Below, in pieces: positions 16,540 through 25,317 of a stretch of 64,000 bases of DNA. Under the pieces are notes generated by a model. It searched no databases. It worked only from the letters and a program-made list of their open reading frames with translations, and was not told the origin of the DNA. Within the stretch, counting starts at the first letter, position 1. Every line of letters starts with the position of its first letter. The translations under genes and the position numbers were made by a program. The DNA comes from JADJLQ01 sp031417835 (lineage in GTDB: Bacteria > Bacteroidota > Bacteroidia > Chitinophagales > Saprospiraceae), in assembly GCA_031417835.1 (NCBI GenBank), contig JANOWJ010000120.1:1-64000 (forward strand). The letters are read 5' to 3'.

Positions 16540-17513
16540 TGGGTTGGCTCCAATTTGAGTTTATCCAATACATCTGCATGGAGTCTGATCTGTCGGCTGG
16601 TATTTAGTTTACCCAAGTAATGCAGCATTAAATCTATTTTTTGGTTTTCCAGGGATTTAGGGAGTTGTACTTTGAAGTGACCAGATGCGTCGGAAGTATC
16701 TTTAGCCATCCCATTATTGATATCAATGATCACTCCAGATGCAGGCCTTTCATCATCATAATGCACGATTTGACCCATCCAAATACTGGTAGAATCTATG
16801 TAGGTTGAAGCTGTATTTTGAATAGTATCCTCGGCTGGACTTTTGCTGAAGATCAAGTAACTGACTATCAGCCCTATAGGGATTAATAAAGCATAGACCC
16901 AACCGTATCTTTTCGATTTAACAGGTGGCTGCAAAGGTACAGATCCTGGCTTTTTTAGCTTTCCATTAGCCAAAGCATCCGCCTCGGTGGGTACGGCATA
17001 ACCTTCATTGGCGATGGCGTAGATCTCCATTGGTTCCTCTACATTTTTAAATGGAAAGGATCCCACCAAAGCAATTTTAAACTCAGGATGATTCTTAATC
17101 TTGTTATAAATTTCTTTGGAAAACAAAATAGCTCCTGCTACGCCAAGGGTCTCGATTCGAGAAGCAATGTTGATCCCATCCCCATGGACTTTACCGCTTT
17201 CTTCGACCAGAATATCCGCAATATGAATTCCTACCCGGATATTTACTTTGTTGGGCTCTTGTTGCAGCTCTTTTTGGATGGCCATGGCACATTTGATAAC
17301 TTCATATGCACTGGGCAATACGCTCATACTGCCATCTCCCATATCATTTTTTACTTCGCCGCCAAATCGTTTTACACAAGTATCCACCGTATACTGGTGC
17401 TTTTTTTGCATCAGAATGGCCTTGAGTTCATCCTTCTGCATGACCGCCGTATATCCTACCATATCGGTGAATAGTATAGCTGCCAGCTTCCGGGTATATT
17501 GATCAAGTTCCAT
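16536..17513 (-). CDS. Membrane-anchored class III adenylate/guanylate cyclase with C-terminal periplasmic domain
   Basis: The 325 residues have an unusual order: an N-terminal class III nucleotide cyclase domain (about 1-175), one membrane helix (about 204-223, GWVYALLIPIGLIVSYLIF), then a periplasmic carboxypeptidase-regulatory-like beta domain (about 245-325; GQIVHYDDERPASGVIIDIN and DTSDASGHFKVQLP). Metal-binding positions are seen in ILFTDMVGYT (near 13-22) and KNDMGDGSMSV (near 54-64). The GDGINIASRIETL motif matches the family. The cyclase makes cAMP or cGMP; I cannot tell which. A beta domain facing the periplasm suggests the enzyme senses the envelope. It is divergent from the operon at 17688, whose first product carries the same type of beta domain. 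Confidence 0.88.
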   Translation of the reverse strand: MELDQYTRKLAAILFTDMVGYTAVMQKDELKAILMQKKHQYTVDTCVKRFGGEVKNDMGDGSMSVLPSAYEVIKCAMAIQKELQQEPNKVNIRVGIHIADILVEESGKVHGDGINIASRIETLGVAGAILFSKEIYNKIKNHPEFKIALVGSFPFKNVEEPMEIYAIANEGYAVPTEADALANGKLKKPGSVPLQPPVKSKRYGWVYALLIPIGLIVSYLIFSKSPAEDTIQNTASTYIDSTSIWMGQIVHYDDERPASGVIIDINNGMAKDTSDASGHFKVQLPKSLENQKIDLMLHYLGKLNTSRQIRLHADVLDKLKLEPTQ

Positions 17514-17687
17514 AGTTTACGAACTGTATATCGGTCAATAAAATTACAGTATTGACCTCAATATAGATAATCAAGCGCTGTCATGCCGACGAGTGAATCC
17601 AAAATATGTTAAAAAAGTAGATTTTCAAACAATTTTGGAACGTTCAGTACCACTTTTTGGCTTTAATTTACACATTCAAATACTCTA

Positions 17688-18779
17688 ATGAAAATCAAGT
17701 ACTTTTTTTTATTCTGCCTATTCATATGCATTGGTATACAATCTACAGCGCAGGCTCCAGTGACTCTCAAAGGTAAAGTCGTAGAGTTATTGACGGATAA
17801 AACTAAACCCGTACCTGGTGTAGTCGTCAGTGTAAGCGGCGAAAGTTATGATGTCACCGGTCCGGATGGCAGTTTTAAATTATTTGCTCCGGAAGGTCTG
17901 GATTTCGTGACGATCACCGTGAAAGGATCGCAAAGCAACATGCTCGCCCCATTTGAAGGTAAGGTAAATCTGCCTCCGATGTACCAGCCCATCGAGATCA
18001 GACTGTGCAATGAAAACAATAAAAAGCTGATCTCTAAAGTCAATGAGCTCAATACCCGCATCAAGACCCTGCAAAAAAACAATAAGCTAAGCGCCCGTCA
18101 AGTCGAGCTTTTGCATAAGACGATGGTCGATACTATAGAACACTATCAAATCATGGTGGATAACCTGGCCACTAAACTTGGCTCTGCAGAGAAAGAAAAT
18201 AACGTGCTACAGGCTCGTATCATTGAACTTGAAAAAAAGAATGCTGCGTTGGAAGAAAAACTTTTTTTGGTATTAGGCGAAAAGTATACTGAACAACAAA
18301 AACAGTATAGCTCCATTACTGCACTGCTCAATGTCTATATCTCCAGAATTAAAGATCTGCATCGCGCTATCCCTGGAGATGCCATGGCCTGTGTAGAAGC
18401 TGCCCCTCAAGCTTGTAGTAGATTTTACAATACTGTGGAGCAATACAATAAGGCTAGAAATGTCATCAATGAAAACAAGGATTTGCATGTAAAAGCCGTA
18501 GAACATTATTGGACCAATCCGGAAGTAGCCTTAGCATTAGATCAAACATATACTTACATATTAAAATCCATCCACGAACCGTTACTCTTTGAGAAAATGA
18601 ATAATGTAATCATTGATCCTATAAAATCAAATGCACTAAATAAATCTAAGAAAAAACCTACATTGGAAAAGATCTCAGTCGAAGGGACAGCTCTCGCAGA
18701 GGAATTGAAACCTATGATCGAACAATTGGACACTTTAAAATCAAAACTATATCATCTACTCTCAAACTCAATACAGTAA
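17688..18779 (+). CDS. Secreted protein: carboxypeptidase-regulatory-like domain plus long coiled coil
   Basis: A 363-residue protein with a signal peptide ending QSTAQ near 22. It has a regulatory beta domain at about 26-100 (LKGKVVELLTDKTKPVPGVV, VTGPDGSFKLFAPEG) and a strong coiled coil at about 110-215 (KVNELNTRIKTLQKNNK ... LQARIIELEKKNAALEEKL). A helical C-terminal region follows, with a Cys pair (ACVEAAPQACSRFY). I know no function. The stop codon overlaps the next start (TAATG), so genes one and two are coupled. The beta domain is the same general type found on the periplasmic side of the divergent cyclase. Confidence 0.8.
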   Translation: MKIKYFFLFCLFICIGIQSTAQAPVTLKGKVVELLTDKTKPVPGVVVSVSGESYDVTGPDGSFKLFAPEGLDFVTITVKGSQSNMLAPFEGKVNLPPMYQPIEIRLCNENNKKLISKVNELNTRIKTLQKNNKLSARQVELLHKTMVDTIEHYQIMVDNLATKLGSAEKENNVLQARIIELEKKNAALEEKLFLVLGEKYTEQQKQYSSITALLNVYISRIKDLHRAIPGDAMACVEAAPQACSRFYNTVEQYNKARNVINENKDLHVKAVEHYWTNPEVALALDQTYTYILKSIHEPLLFEKMNNVIIDPIKSNALNKSKKKPTLEKISVEGTALAEELKPMIEQLDTLKSKLYHLLSNSIQ

Positions 18780-19660
18780 TGAAAAAAATAATTTTATACA
18801 CCCTATGGTTTGTTTCGATAGCTGCTTTGTTTACGCTGTTTCAGCGGTGTAATCCGGCATGTGAGCCTTTATTAGGCTTAGAGGTGTTTCCAGCTGTAGG
18901 CGCCAGTGGCACTGAAGTCCTTATTCGAGCGAGCCCTATAGAATCGCTGATCGATCAGGAGCTTGACATCTCATTTAACGGCAAACCGGTAGTCGCCAGA
19001 AAATTTCATCCAAATTTGGGGCTAGTAGTCACTATTCCTGAAGGAGTCGAAGGCCAGACCGATCTATTGATAGCCAATCCGGATTGCGAAGAGCGATTAG
19101 ACTTTAATGTGGTGTCGGAATCTTTTTTTGAAAAAAACAAAGGGTTTATTCCCCCCAGTGTGCCTCAACTATTTATACCCATCAATCCTCTTCCGCCATT
19201 CCCGCCTTCCCTCGAAAATGCCTGGTTGCATCCGATCAAAACGGATTACTGCATCTGGTTTAAATTTTTAAAAGATCCAAAAGGGAAATGTACTACCTCA
19301 CTAGATCCCACCCAAAGTTTTGAGCAATCGACCTGTAATGGTGCTAATACGACATTGTTGTATAATAAAAATCCTATTTTCGGAGTGTTGGATAAAGATA
19401 AGAACCTCGTGCATTTCTGGATAGATAGAACCAAATCTGTAGGTGGCAATCTCGGCACTGAAGAATTTATAGGTACATTCCTCAATCCAAATGATACGCC
19501 CTATAAATCTTGGGTACAATTGGAGTGTACCCCATCCGGACCAGGATGGAAAAAAGAACGCAACAATATGATCCTCGCGACCTCTCAGACTACCCATAGA
19601 CAATTGGTCATCTACCAACAAGCCTTCAATGATCCAAATTTTGCAGTGGATTGTAAATAA
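18779..19660 (+). CDS. Exported IPT/TIG-domain protein, possible lipoprotein
   Basis: A 293-residue protein. The N-terminal helix ends LFTLFQRCNPAC, a weak lipobox-like cysteine. An IPT/TIG-type beta domain follows at about 35-115 (LEVFPAVGASGTEVLIRASP, then GLVVTIPEGVEGQTDLLIANPDC). The rest (about 140-293) is rich in Pro, Trp and Cys and unrecognised (WLHPIKTDYCIWFKF, GCTTSLDPTQSF-like, KNPIFGVLDKDKNLVHFWID). It sits between a coiled-coil secreted protein and a probable outer-membrane barrel and shares their transcript, so it probably bridges or binds in the periplasm or at the surface. Confidence 0.72.
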   Translation: MKKIILYTLWFVSIAALFTLFQRCNPACEPLLGLEVFPAVGASGTEVLIRASPIESLIDQELDISFNGKPVVARKFHPNLGLVVTIPEGVEGQTDLLIANPDCEERLDFNVVSESFFEKNKGFIPPSVPQLFIPINPLPPFPPSLENAWLHPIKTDYCIWFKFLKDPKGKCTTSLDPTQSFEQSTCNGANTTLLYNKNPIFGVLDKDKNLVHFWIDRTKSVGGNLGTEEFIGTFLNPNDTPYKSWVQLECTPSGPGWKKERNNMILATSQTTHRQLVIYQQAFNDPNFAVDCK

Positions 19661-19666
19661 GATTGT

Positions 19667-20623
19667 ATGAAGAATATCAGCAGACTCCTAAATATCATAA
19701 TCGTCCTTGTCATAGGCTCGACTGTATTAATCGGGCAAGAAAGCTCGGATCCTAAAAATAAAAAAGAAGATGATCCTGACATTTCATTTGGTAATGTTTC
19801 GCCGGTGATCTTATCCAGTGGTGGAATAGAAGCCAGTACGACCCACTCCTTGGCCTCCTATTGGGTCACTTCAAAATTTGGAAACCGTACGATCGATCGG
19901 TACAGGATCAGCCGATTGGAAAGCAACCTCAACATACAGTATGGGCTCAGTCAAAATAAACGGTGGGATCTGGGGGCTCAAGTAAAATATGGCCGGATCA
20001 GAATAGATGAAAATTCCAGAAGTTCTCCTTTTAAAGTGTTTTCAGGTCCAGATGCCAGTGGAAGTGCCTATCAAGGAGTCACTGCGGTAGGCCTCAGAGC
20101 TCGAGTTACCCCTTTTGCAAGTAATCAAGACTTTACTGTACAAGTGTCCGTATTTGTACCTATAGCTCCCGATGAAACCACTCGGGCTGCACTCAGTGCT
20201 GATCGGGTACAGACAGATGTCACAGGCACTTATTTTAAAGCATTAAATAATAATAATGACTTATTTGTCTATGTCCAAGGCCGATATAATTTGCAGCTCG
20301 CCAATCAGGAAAATAAAAGAACTACTCATTTTCCAGGCGTTGGGGTGCTGTTAGTGAAAGGAGTGTTTGATCGAAAATTGTTTTTTTTCCCGGGTCTTAG
20401 TTATACAGGAGCTTATCAACAAAACTATACCGGAGGCAGACTCAGCAAACAAGCCGATTTTTTAATGGCTTCAATAGGAGCGCAGATCCAGCCTATAGCT
20501 TTGCTCAGTATCTTTATCAATGCACAGCGACCTTTGATTTACAATTCAGGAGTGAGCATCTACTCTGATCTGGTGAAAAATAGTTATTCGGATTGGGCTT
20601 TGGGCTTGAGGGTAGTGCTATAA
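19667..20623 (+). CDS. Probable outer-membrane beta-barrel protein
   Basis: A 318-residue protein with a signal peptide (residues 1-24, ending IGQ). A low-complexity charged stretch (SSDPKNKKEDDPDISFG) precedes alternating amphipathic strands such as NLNIQYGLSQNKRWDLGAQVKYG, AVGLRARVTPF, FTVQVSVFVPIAP and DLFVYVQGRYNLQL, and it ends in the aromatic/hydrophobic strand WALGLRVVL that is common for barrels. No transporter family is recognisable. It begins six bases after the TIG gene, so it is the third gene of the operon. The three genes together look like an envelope complex of unknown purpose. Confidence 0.72.
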   Translation: MKNISRLLNIIIVLVIGSTVLIGQESSDPKNKKEDDPDISFGNVSPVILSSGGIEASTTHSLASYWVTSKFGNRTIDRYRISRLESNLNIQYGLSQNKRWDLGAQVKYGRIRIDENSRSSPFKVFSGPDASGSAYQGVTAVGLRARVTPFASNQDFTVQVSVFVPIAPDETTRAALSADRVQTDVTGTYFKALNNNNDLFVYVQGRYNLQLANQENKRTTHFPGVGVLLVKGVFDRKLFFFPGLSYTGAYQQNYTGGRLSKQADFLMASIGAQIQPIALLSIFINAQRPLIYNSGVSIYSDLVKNSYSDWALGLRVVL

Positions 20624-20644
20624 TTGGTTGGTTCGAAATCGAGG

Positions 20645-20760
20645 ATTTTTTTCCCGCAGCTAGCGAAGGGATTTTTTCCTGCAGCGGAGTAAAACGAAGC
20701 GGATGGCGCAGATTTTCGCAGATAATTTTTTCCCACAGGTAGCACAGATGAACGCTGAAT
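20645..20760. repeat. Low-complexity intergenic repeat (TTTTTTCCCGCAG / CGCAGATTTTCGCAGA)
   Basis: Three related words, TTTTTTTCCCGCAG, TTTTTTCCTGCAG and TTTTTTCCCACAG, are interspersed with GGCGCAGATTTTCGCAGATA. The stretch lies between the envelope operon and the TfoX-like gene. Confidence 0.5.
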
Positions 20761-20871
20761 ATAAGTTCAGAATTAATGCCCTCTAGATCTCGCAGAAGCA
20801 CGTTGAAAAAATGATTCTGAATACCTTATTTGTTAACGGTCATTAGTACAACAAAATAATAGAATCGAAAA

Positions 20872-21270
20872 ATGGCACCAAAAAAGGAAAAACAAATTAT
20901 TTCTCCAGACAAATTAATGCTGTACGACAAGCTTATTTCTGCAAATTCTGCAATTGAACGAAAAGGGGCTACTCTTCCATACACTTCAGTAAATGGCAAT
21001 ATGTTCACTTTCCTTTCGGGAGACGGAGATCTAAACATCAGATTACCTGACATTGAACGAGAAAAATTTATAAAGAAATTTAAGACATGCCTCTCCGTTC
21101 AACACGGAGTAACAATGAAAGAATATGTGGTTGTTCCAGAATCTTTATTTAAGAGAATAAGCGTGATACAAACTTATGTCGACCTGAGTTTTTTATGCCC
21201 TATCGTTAAAACCAAAAGTTTCAAAGAAAAAATCACAGTAAACGAACTGCACTTATTGATGAACAAGTAG
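20872..21270 (+). CDS. TfoX/Sxy N-terminal-domain-like protein
   Basis: A 132-residue cytoplasmic protein. The segments LISANSAIERKGATLPYTSV, NGNMFTFLSGDGDLNIRLP, EREKFIKKFKT and GVTMKEYVVVPESLF follow the strand-helix layout of the TfoX N-terminal-like family of small alpha/beta proteins, several of which are annotated as TfoX/Sxy proteins in Bacteroidota. Sxy regulates competence in gammaproteobacteria; I do not claim that role here. It is a single gene with no operon partners, preceded by low-complexity repeats. Confidence 0.65.
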   Translation: MAPKKEKQIISPDKLMLYDKLISANSAIERKGATLPYTSVNGNMFTFLSGDGDLNIRLPDIEREKFIKKFKTCLSVQHGVTMKEYVVVPESLFKRISVIQTYVDLSFLCPIVKTKSFKEKITVNELHLLMNK

Positions 21271-21302
21271 GATCTGCTACCAAATCAACTATACCTTTCA
21301 TT

Positions 21303-24068
21303 TCAATCCCCGGCACATCTGCAGCCGACCGTAGCATTCCGCTCAAAACCTTGATCCACCTTTAACAACATTTGCCGCCAGGTCAATGGTCTGGGTCCAC
21401 CTTGCACGTACCACCAACTGGCGGTTGGTTTGTAATAGGATCCACCTTTGAGTATGATGTATTCATACGAACCACTGCGGTATTGATCCGCCGTCATTTG
21501 CCAAACTGAACCTACCAGATCAGTTAAACCATAAGGATTGTGGCCTTTTGGATATTTTCCTATTGGATCCAAGATCCCATTACCAGGATTGGCCAGGCTC
21601 GAATCAAAAGTCTCATATTGGATATGGGTGAGCGTTTCTGTCACGACCTCAGCATATATAGTGTCAATACCGGCATTCTGTCCCCATGGCCAGGTCCACT
21701 GCGCAGCAGTCTGGGCGGCATATTGCCACTCAACCTCGGTGGGTAACCGTTTTCCGGCCCAGGCACAGTAGGTCTGAGCATCTTCATAACTGATATATAC
21801 CACTGGATGATTCAACAACTCTGCAGGAATGTGCCCATTCACCCAGTGTTTCAAATAATTCATTTTTTGGCTGGGGATATAGTTTGATTGTTTGATAAAT
21901 TGATGAAATGCTCGATTCGTGACGGGATGTCGATCCATATACATAGATTTCATAGCGTATGTTTTATTTAATCCTACTTGCGGATACGGGATGAAGTCAT
22001 CGCCTTGCGTGGTTGTCCAGGTAAATGTATTTGAAGGGATAAAGACCATATCTGACCTCGGTCCTCGTAGCCGGCTTAATGCTACGGCTGAAATTTTATG
22101 AGGTGTCGACGCATCATAAGCAATAATGCGCTCATCGATCAACTCTTTACCCTCAAAAAGCTGGATGACAAATTTGTCATCGTGCTTAGGGAATAACTGA
22201 TGCAGCTTTAGAGTTTGAAGATGGATGGTAGTTTTATAGGGTTGGTGTTGGTAGCTTGGGGCGCCGGGCCATATGAGGATATGGGATCCGGTGCTAGCTG
22301 CTACAGTGAGACCATCTTCCTCTATTGTAGAGACTTCCAATAGCTCATCAAATCTTGCAATAACTCCTACTGATCCTTCATTATTGGTGCCTTGATATTC
22401 CTTTGCATATGGATCTAATTTGACAGAAAGTATGTTTTGGGACTCCTTCACATCCAATAATATCTCTTCATGATGCCATAGATCGATCCAATGGCCTAAG
22501 GTGGGCGCCTTCACCGAACATATTTTATCTTCAAACCCACTTGGATGAAGATTGTACACCGTAAAGATATCTTTTCGGTGGGCTGGCCAATGATTAATAT
22601 ATATACTGTCTCGTAAACTTGGGTAGAGCGGAGTCCAGTCTGTGCTATTGAATGTGAGAGAATGTTCACGCAATATGCGAAGGATCTGCCCGAGATATAG
22701 ATACTGATCATCCAATTTTTCAGGGTTGCCCGGATGAAAAACATTAAATTCTATACCATGACCATTGAATAAGGCCGTGTGCATTTCTCTTCTTATAGGT
22801 TCTTTATACACTTCTGCTACCCGAAAGATGCTAAAATCCGGTTGTATGAGTTTGTTGAGATTGAGCAAAGGCGGATAGTACAATGCATTGTGCACTCGGC
22901 CTGAAATTATTGTTTCCATATCCTTTGGCACGGCCATTCCTTCGCTGTACATGATTACTCCGGATTTGACTTTGTCCACAGTCGCTTGCAACTCGGTACT
23001 GCTGGCACCGCGGGTGTCGAGGATCACCCCATCGGCATCCAATGTTTTCACCAGCTCGGCCATGCCATTCAAATGATTTTCCTTCCTGGTACTTTCATCC
23101 CAAGGGTTATAACTAATGAATATTTTGACACCTTGATCATGCGCTTGATCTATCATTGATCGCACGCCTATCAAACTGCCGGGCATATCTCTATACATAT
23201 CCCATTGATTGCGTTGATCCAGACCTAAGGCAGGCCAAGTGGGCCAGATCCCTATGATATCATCTCCACCGTATAGTATTTTCGATTTTTTGATAAAATC
23301 CTGCAAGACATATTTTCCTTTTTTGCGATCATATAATCGATCATCCCAGCCCATGATGAGGTGTATCATCTTGGCCTGCTTGATCCATTGTAGATCAGGC
23401 CTATGATACATTGCATCATCAAACACCCCTAAATCATACAATTTATACTGTTGAAAACATTTTCGTAGACCATTTTGCCACGGCCCTGAGAAGGTATCGA
23501 TATAATAATCATAGACGACCGAGCCTCCGGGATATACTATCGTTTCGAATCTTTTGCGCGTGGCCTTGTCCCATGATTTTCGTTTAGTCAATGCATATAC
23601 CCCTACCGAATCATTTATAATAGTACTGGTATAACCCAGATTCCAAGAATTATCAGGCAGAATAACATTAATAGGAGCTCGATCGGGTAGAAAAAGATGG
23701 GCTCTTGAAAGTGGATGGTCCCCATAGCCGGTAATGTAGACATGATCAGAATGTATACCAAAGGGAAGAATGTTTTTGAGGATCACCGTATCGGAAGAAC
23801 CATTTTCCAGTTTAAGCTCCAAGCCAGTAGCTGAGGATTTATAATCGATTTTTATTGTTGCAACTGATTCATTGGACAATCTATATTTTGCGTTTTCTTC
23901 ATATGACATTAATGGAAGCGGAGATTTTAACGGTGTGTGATTGCCTTTGATATCAATAGCAACGATGTCTAATGTTTTAGTCAGTTTTAAAGTCTGGGCC
24001 AGAGTTAACTCCATGCCCACGATAAAATATAAAAAACAAATAATGGACGACTTCATCCGCTGTTCCAT
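21303..24068 (-). CDS. Secreted glycosidase-like TIM-barrel protein fused to a C-terminal FGE/SUMF1 domain
   Basis: A 921-residue secreted protein (signal peptide to about 25, ending TLAQ). Residues about 30-200 look like a beta-sandwich. About 215-520 look like a (beta/alpha)8 glycosidase-type domain (DDIIGIWPTWPALGLDQRN, GVKIFISYNPWDEST, LDADGVILDTRGASS), with a beta-rich domain to about 690. The last 230 residues are a formylglycine-generating-enzyme (SUMF1/EgtB-like) domain: MYMDRHPVTNRAFHQFI, WAGKRLPTEVEWQYAAQ, GLTDLVGSVWQMTAD and a terminal VGCRCAGD. FGE proper activates sulfatases by converting Cys to formylglycine; many Bacteroidota proteins use the fold for other jobs. An alternative start is the ATG at 24056. 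It is last of a six-gene co-directional cluster. Confidence 0.75.
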   Translation of the reverse strand: MEQRMKSSIICFLYFIVGMELTLAQTLKLTKTLDIVAIDIKGNHTPLKSPLPLMSYEENAKYRLSNESVATIKIDYKSSATGLELKLENGSSDTVILKNILPFGIHSDHVYITGYGDHPLSRAHLFLPDRAPINVILPDNSWNLGYTSTIINDSVGVYALTKRKSWDKATRKRFETIVYPGGSVVYDYYIDTFSGPWQNGLRKCFQQYKLYDLGVFDDAMYHRPDLQWIKQAKMIHLIMGWDDRLYDRKKGKYVLQDFIKKSKILYGGDDIIGIWPTWPALGLDQRNQWDMYRDMPGSLIGVRSMIDQAHDQGVKIFISYNPWDESTRKENHLNGMAELVKTLDADGVILDTRGASSTELQATVDKVKSGVIMYSEGMAVPKDMETIISGRVHNALYYPPLLNLNKLIQPDFSIFRVAEVYKEPIRREMHTALFNGHGIEFNVFHPGNPEKLDDQYLYLGQILRILREHSLTFNSTDWTPLYPSLRDSIYINHWPAHRKDIFTVYNLHPSGFEDKICSVKAPTLGHWIDLWHHEEILLDVKESQNILSVKLDPYAKEYQGTNNEGSVGVIARFDELLEVSTIEEDGLTVAASTGSHILIWPGAPSYQHQPYKTTIHLQTLKLHQLFPKHDDKFVIQLFEGKELIDERIIAYDASTPHKISAVALSRLRGPRSDMVFIPSNTFTWTTTQGDDFIPYPQVGLNKTYAMKSMYMDRHPVTNRAFHQFIKQSNYIPSQKMNYLKHWVNGHIPAELLNHPVVYISYEDAQTYCAWAGKRLPTEVEWQYAAQTAAQWTWPWGQNAGIDTIYAEVVTETLTHIQYETFDSSLANPGNGILDPIGKYPKGHNPYGLTDLVGSVWQMTADQYRSGSYEYIILKGGSYYKPTASWWYVQGGPRPLTWRQMLLKVDQGFERNATVGCRCAGD

Positions 24069-24181
24069 GTGGTTAGGTTTTGGATTTAAAAGAGTTCGAA
24101 TTATTGTGCATCATAAACCTAAAATAATAAACTATTTTAAACCATACTGTTCAAAACATCATCTTGAAACAACAACTCTGA

Positions 24182-25276
24182 TCAAGTCCATGCTTTTGAT
24201 AATACACGTAACCAATTTCCATTAAAAATCTTTTCTACATGTTCCTCAGTATAACCGCGTCGGGTTAGTAATTCAGTATATTTTACCAAGTCTGCGATAG
24301 TATCCAGATCATAAGGAGCCTGTTCAGTACCAAAGAGTCCGTCCAAGTCTGTTCCAAAAGCGATATGGTTACAATTTCCAGCCAATTGACAGATATGATC
24401 AAAATGATCAATGAGTTTCTCCAGATTGATTCCTAAAAGTTGAGCTGAAGTACCTTTTTTATAATCAGGGTACAACATCCAATTATCGAGTGCCCCACCG
24501 ATCACTGCACCGCGGGCTATGAGTATTTTTATTTGTTCATCTGAAAATTGGCGTTCGCCCGGTATGATTGCGCGACAGTTTTGATGGCTAGCCCAGACTA
24601 CTCCTTTATATAAGTCCATGGCTTCAAAAAAACCTTTGTCGGTCAGATGAGTGGCATCCAGGATGATCTTTAATCGATCCATTTCTTGCAACAACTCTCT
24701 ACCCAACGGTGTAAGACCTCCACCATCAGAGTGAGTACCTGGAGCATATCGACCCGGGCCAAAATGAGCCGGACCTATAGCTCTTAGTCCCTGTGCATAA
24801 TATTTTTCCAGATAATGCAAATCAATAATAGAGTCTGCGCCTTCTAAGCTGAGTATGTAACCGATAGGCTTTAGATTATTGGGAATCGTCAGATTGTTCC
24901 AAAGCGATAAATGATGCTGCAATTGCTGCCAGGATGTAATCTGAATCATCTTTCCGCATTCCTCCATCACTTGATACCACGCGAGTTGACTCTGCCCATA
25001 TGCATATGCTTGTTCTGGAGAATGCCAACCCGGTAAATGAATAGAAGACAGTGAATGGCCTGTCTCCGAAAATCTGGATATGATCGTAGCCACCACCAAT
25101 GCAATATTTCCTTTTTGCAACTCCGGCAATGATACGGTACCATTGCTCCGATCCGGAGTGTCTTTCCAATCTAATAGTCTTTCTCGCATACGGATCGCAT
25201 GTACAGGTTTGGTAAGATCCCTGTTTAATGCAATCGCATTGGTAGCCAAGTCTAGGTGAGCATCAATGATGAACAT
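24182..25276 (-). CDS. Membrane dipeptidase-like metallohydrolase (peptidase M19)
   Basis: A 364-residue protein of the renal-dipeptidase (M19) family, amidohydrolase superfamily. The first metal motif is IIDAHLDLA at the very N-terminus, the bridging Glu is in SLEGADS near 137, and His ligands are in DATHLTDKGF near 205 and WASHQNCRA near 228; GTDLDG near 310 completes the site. M19 enzymes hydrolyse dipeptides with a D-residue or similar small amide substrates. There is no signal peptide, so it is probably cytoplasmic here. It follows the dehydrogenase gene by 41 bases and precedes the glycosidase/FGE fusion. Confidence 0.9.
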   Translation of the reverse strand: MFIIDAHLDLATNAIALNRDLTKPVHAIRMRERLLDWKDTPDRSNGTVSLPELQKGNIALVVATIISRFSETGHSLSSIHLPGWHSPEQAYAYGQSQLAWYQVMEECGKMIQITSWQQLQHHLSLWNNLTIPNNLKPIGYILSLEGADSIIDLHYLEKYYAQGLRAIGPAHFGPGRYAPGTHSDGGGLTPLGRELLQEMDRLKIILDATHLTDKGFFEAMDLYKGVVWASHQNCRAIIPGERQFSDEQIKILIARGAVIGGALDNWMLYPDYKKGTSAQLLGINLEKLIDHFDHICQLAGNCNHIAFGTDLDGLFGTEQAPYDLDTIADLVKYTELLTRRGYTEEHVEKIFNGNWLRVLSKAWT

Positions 25277-25317
25277 AAGTAATATGTGTGATTGTATTGG
25301 TATATTAAATTTATCGA

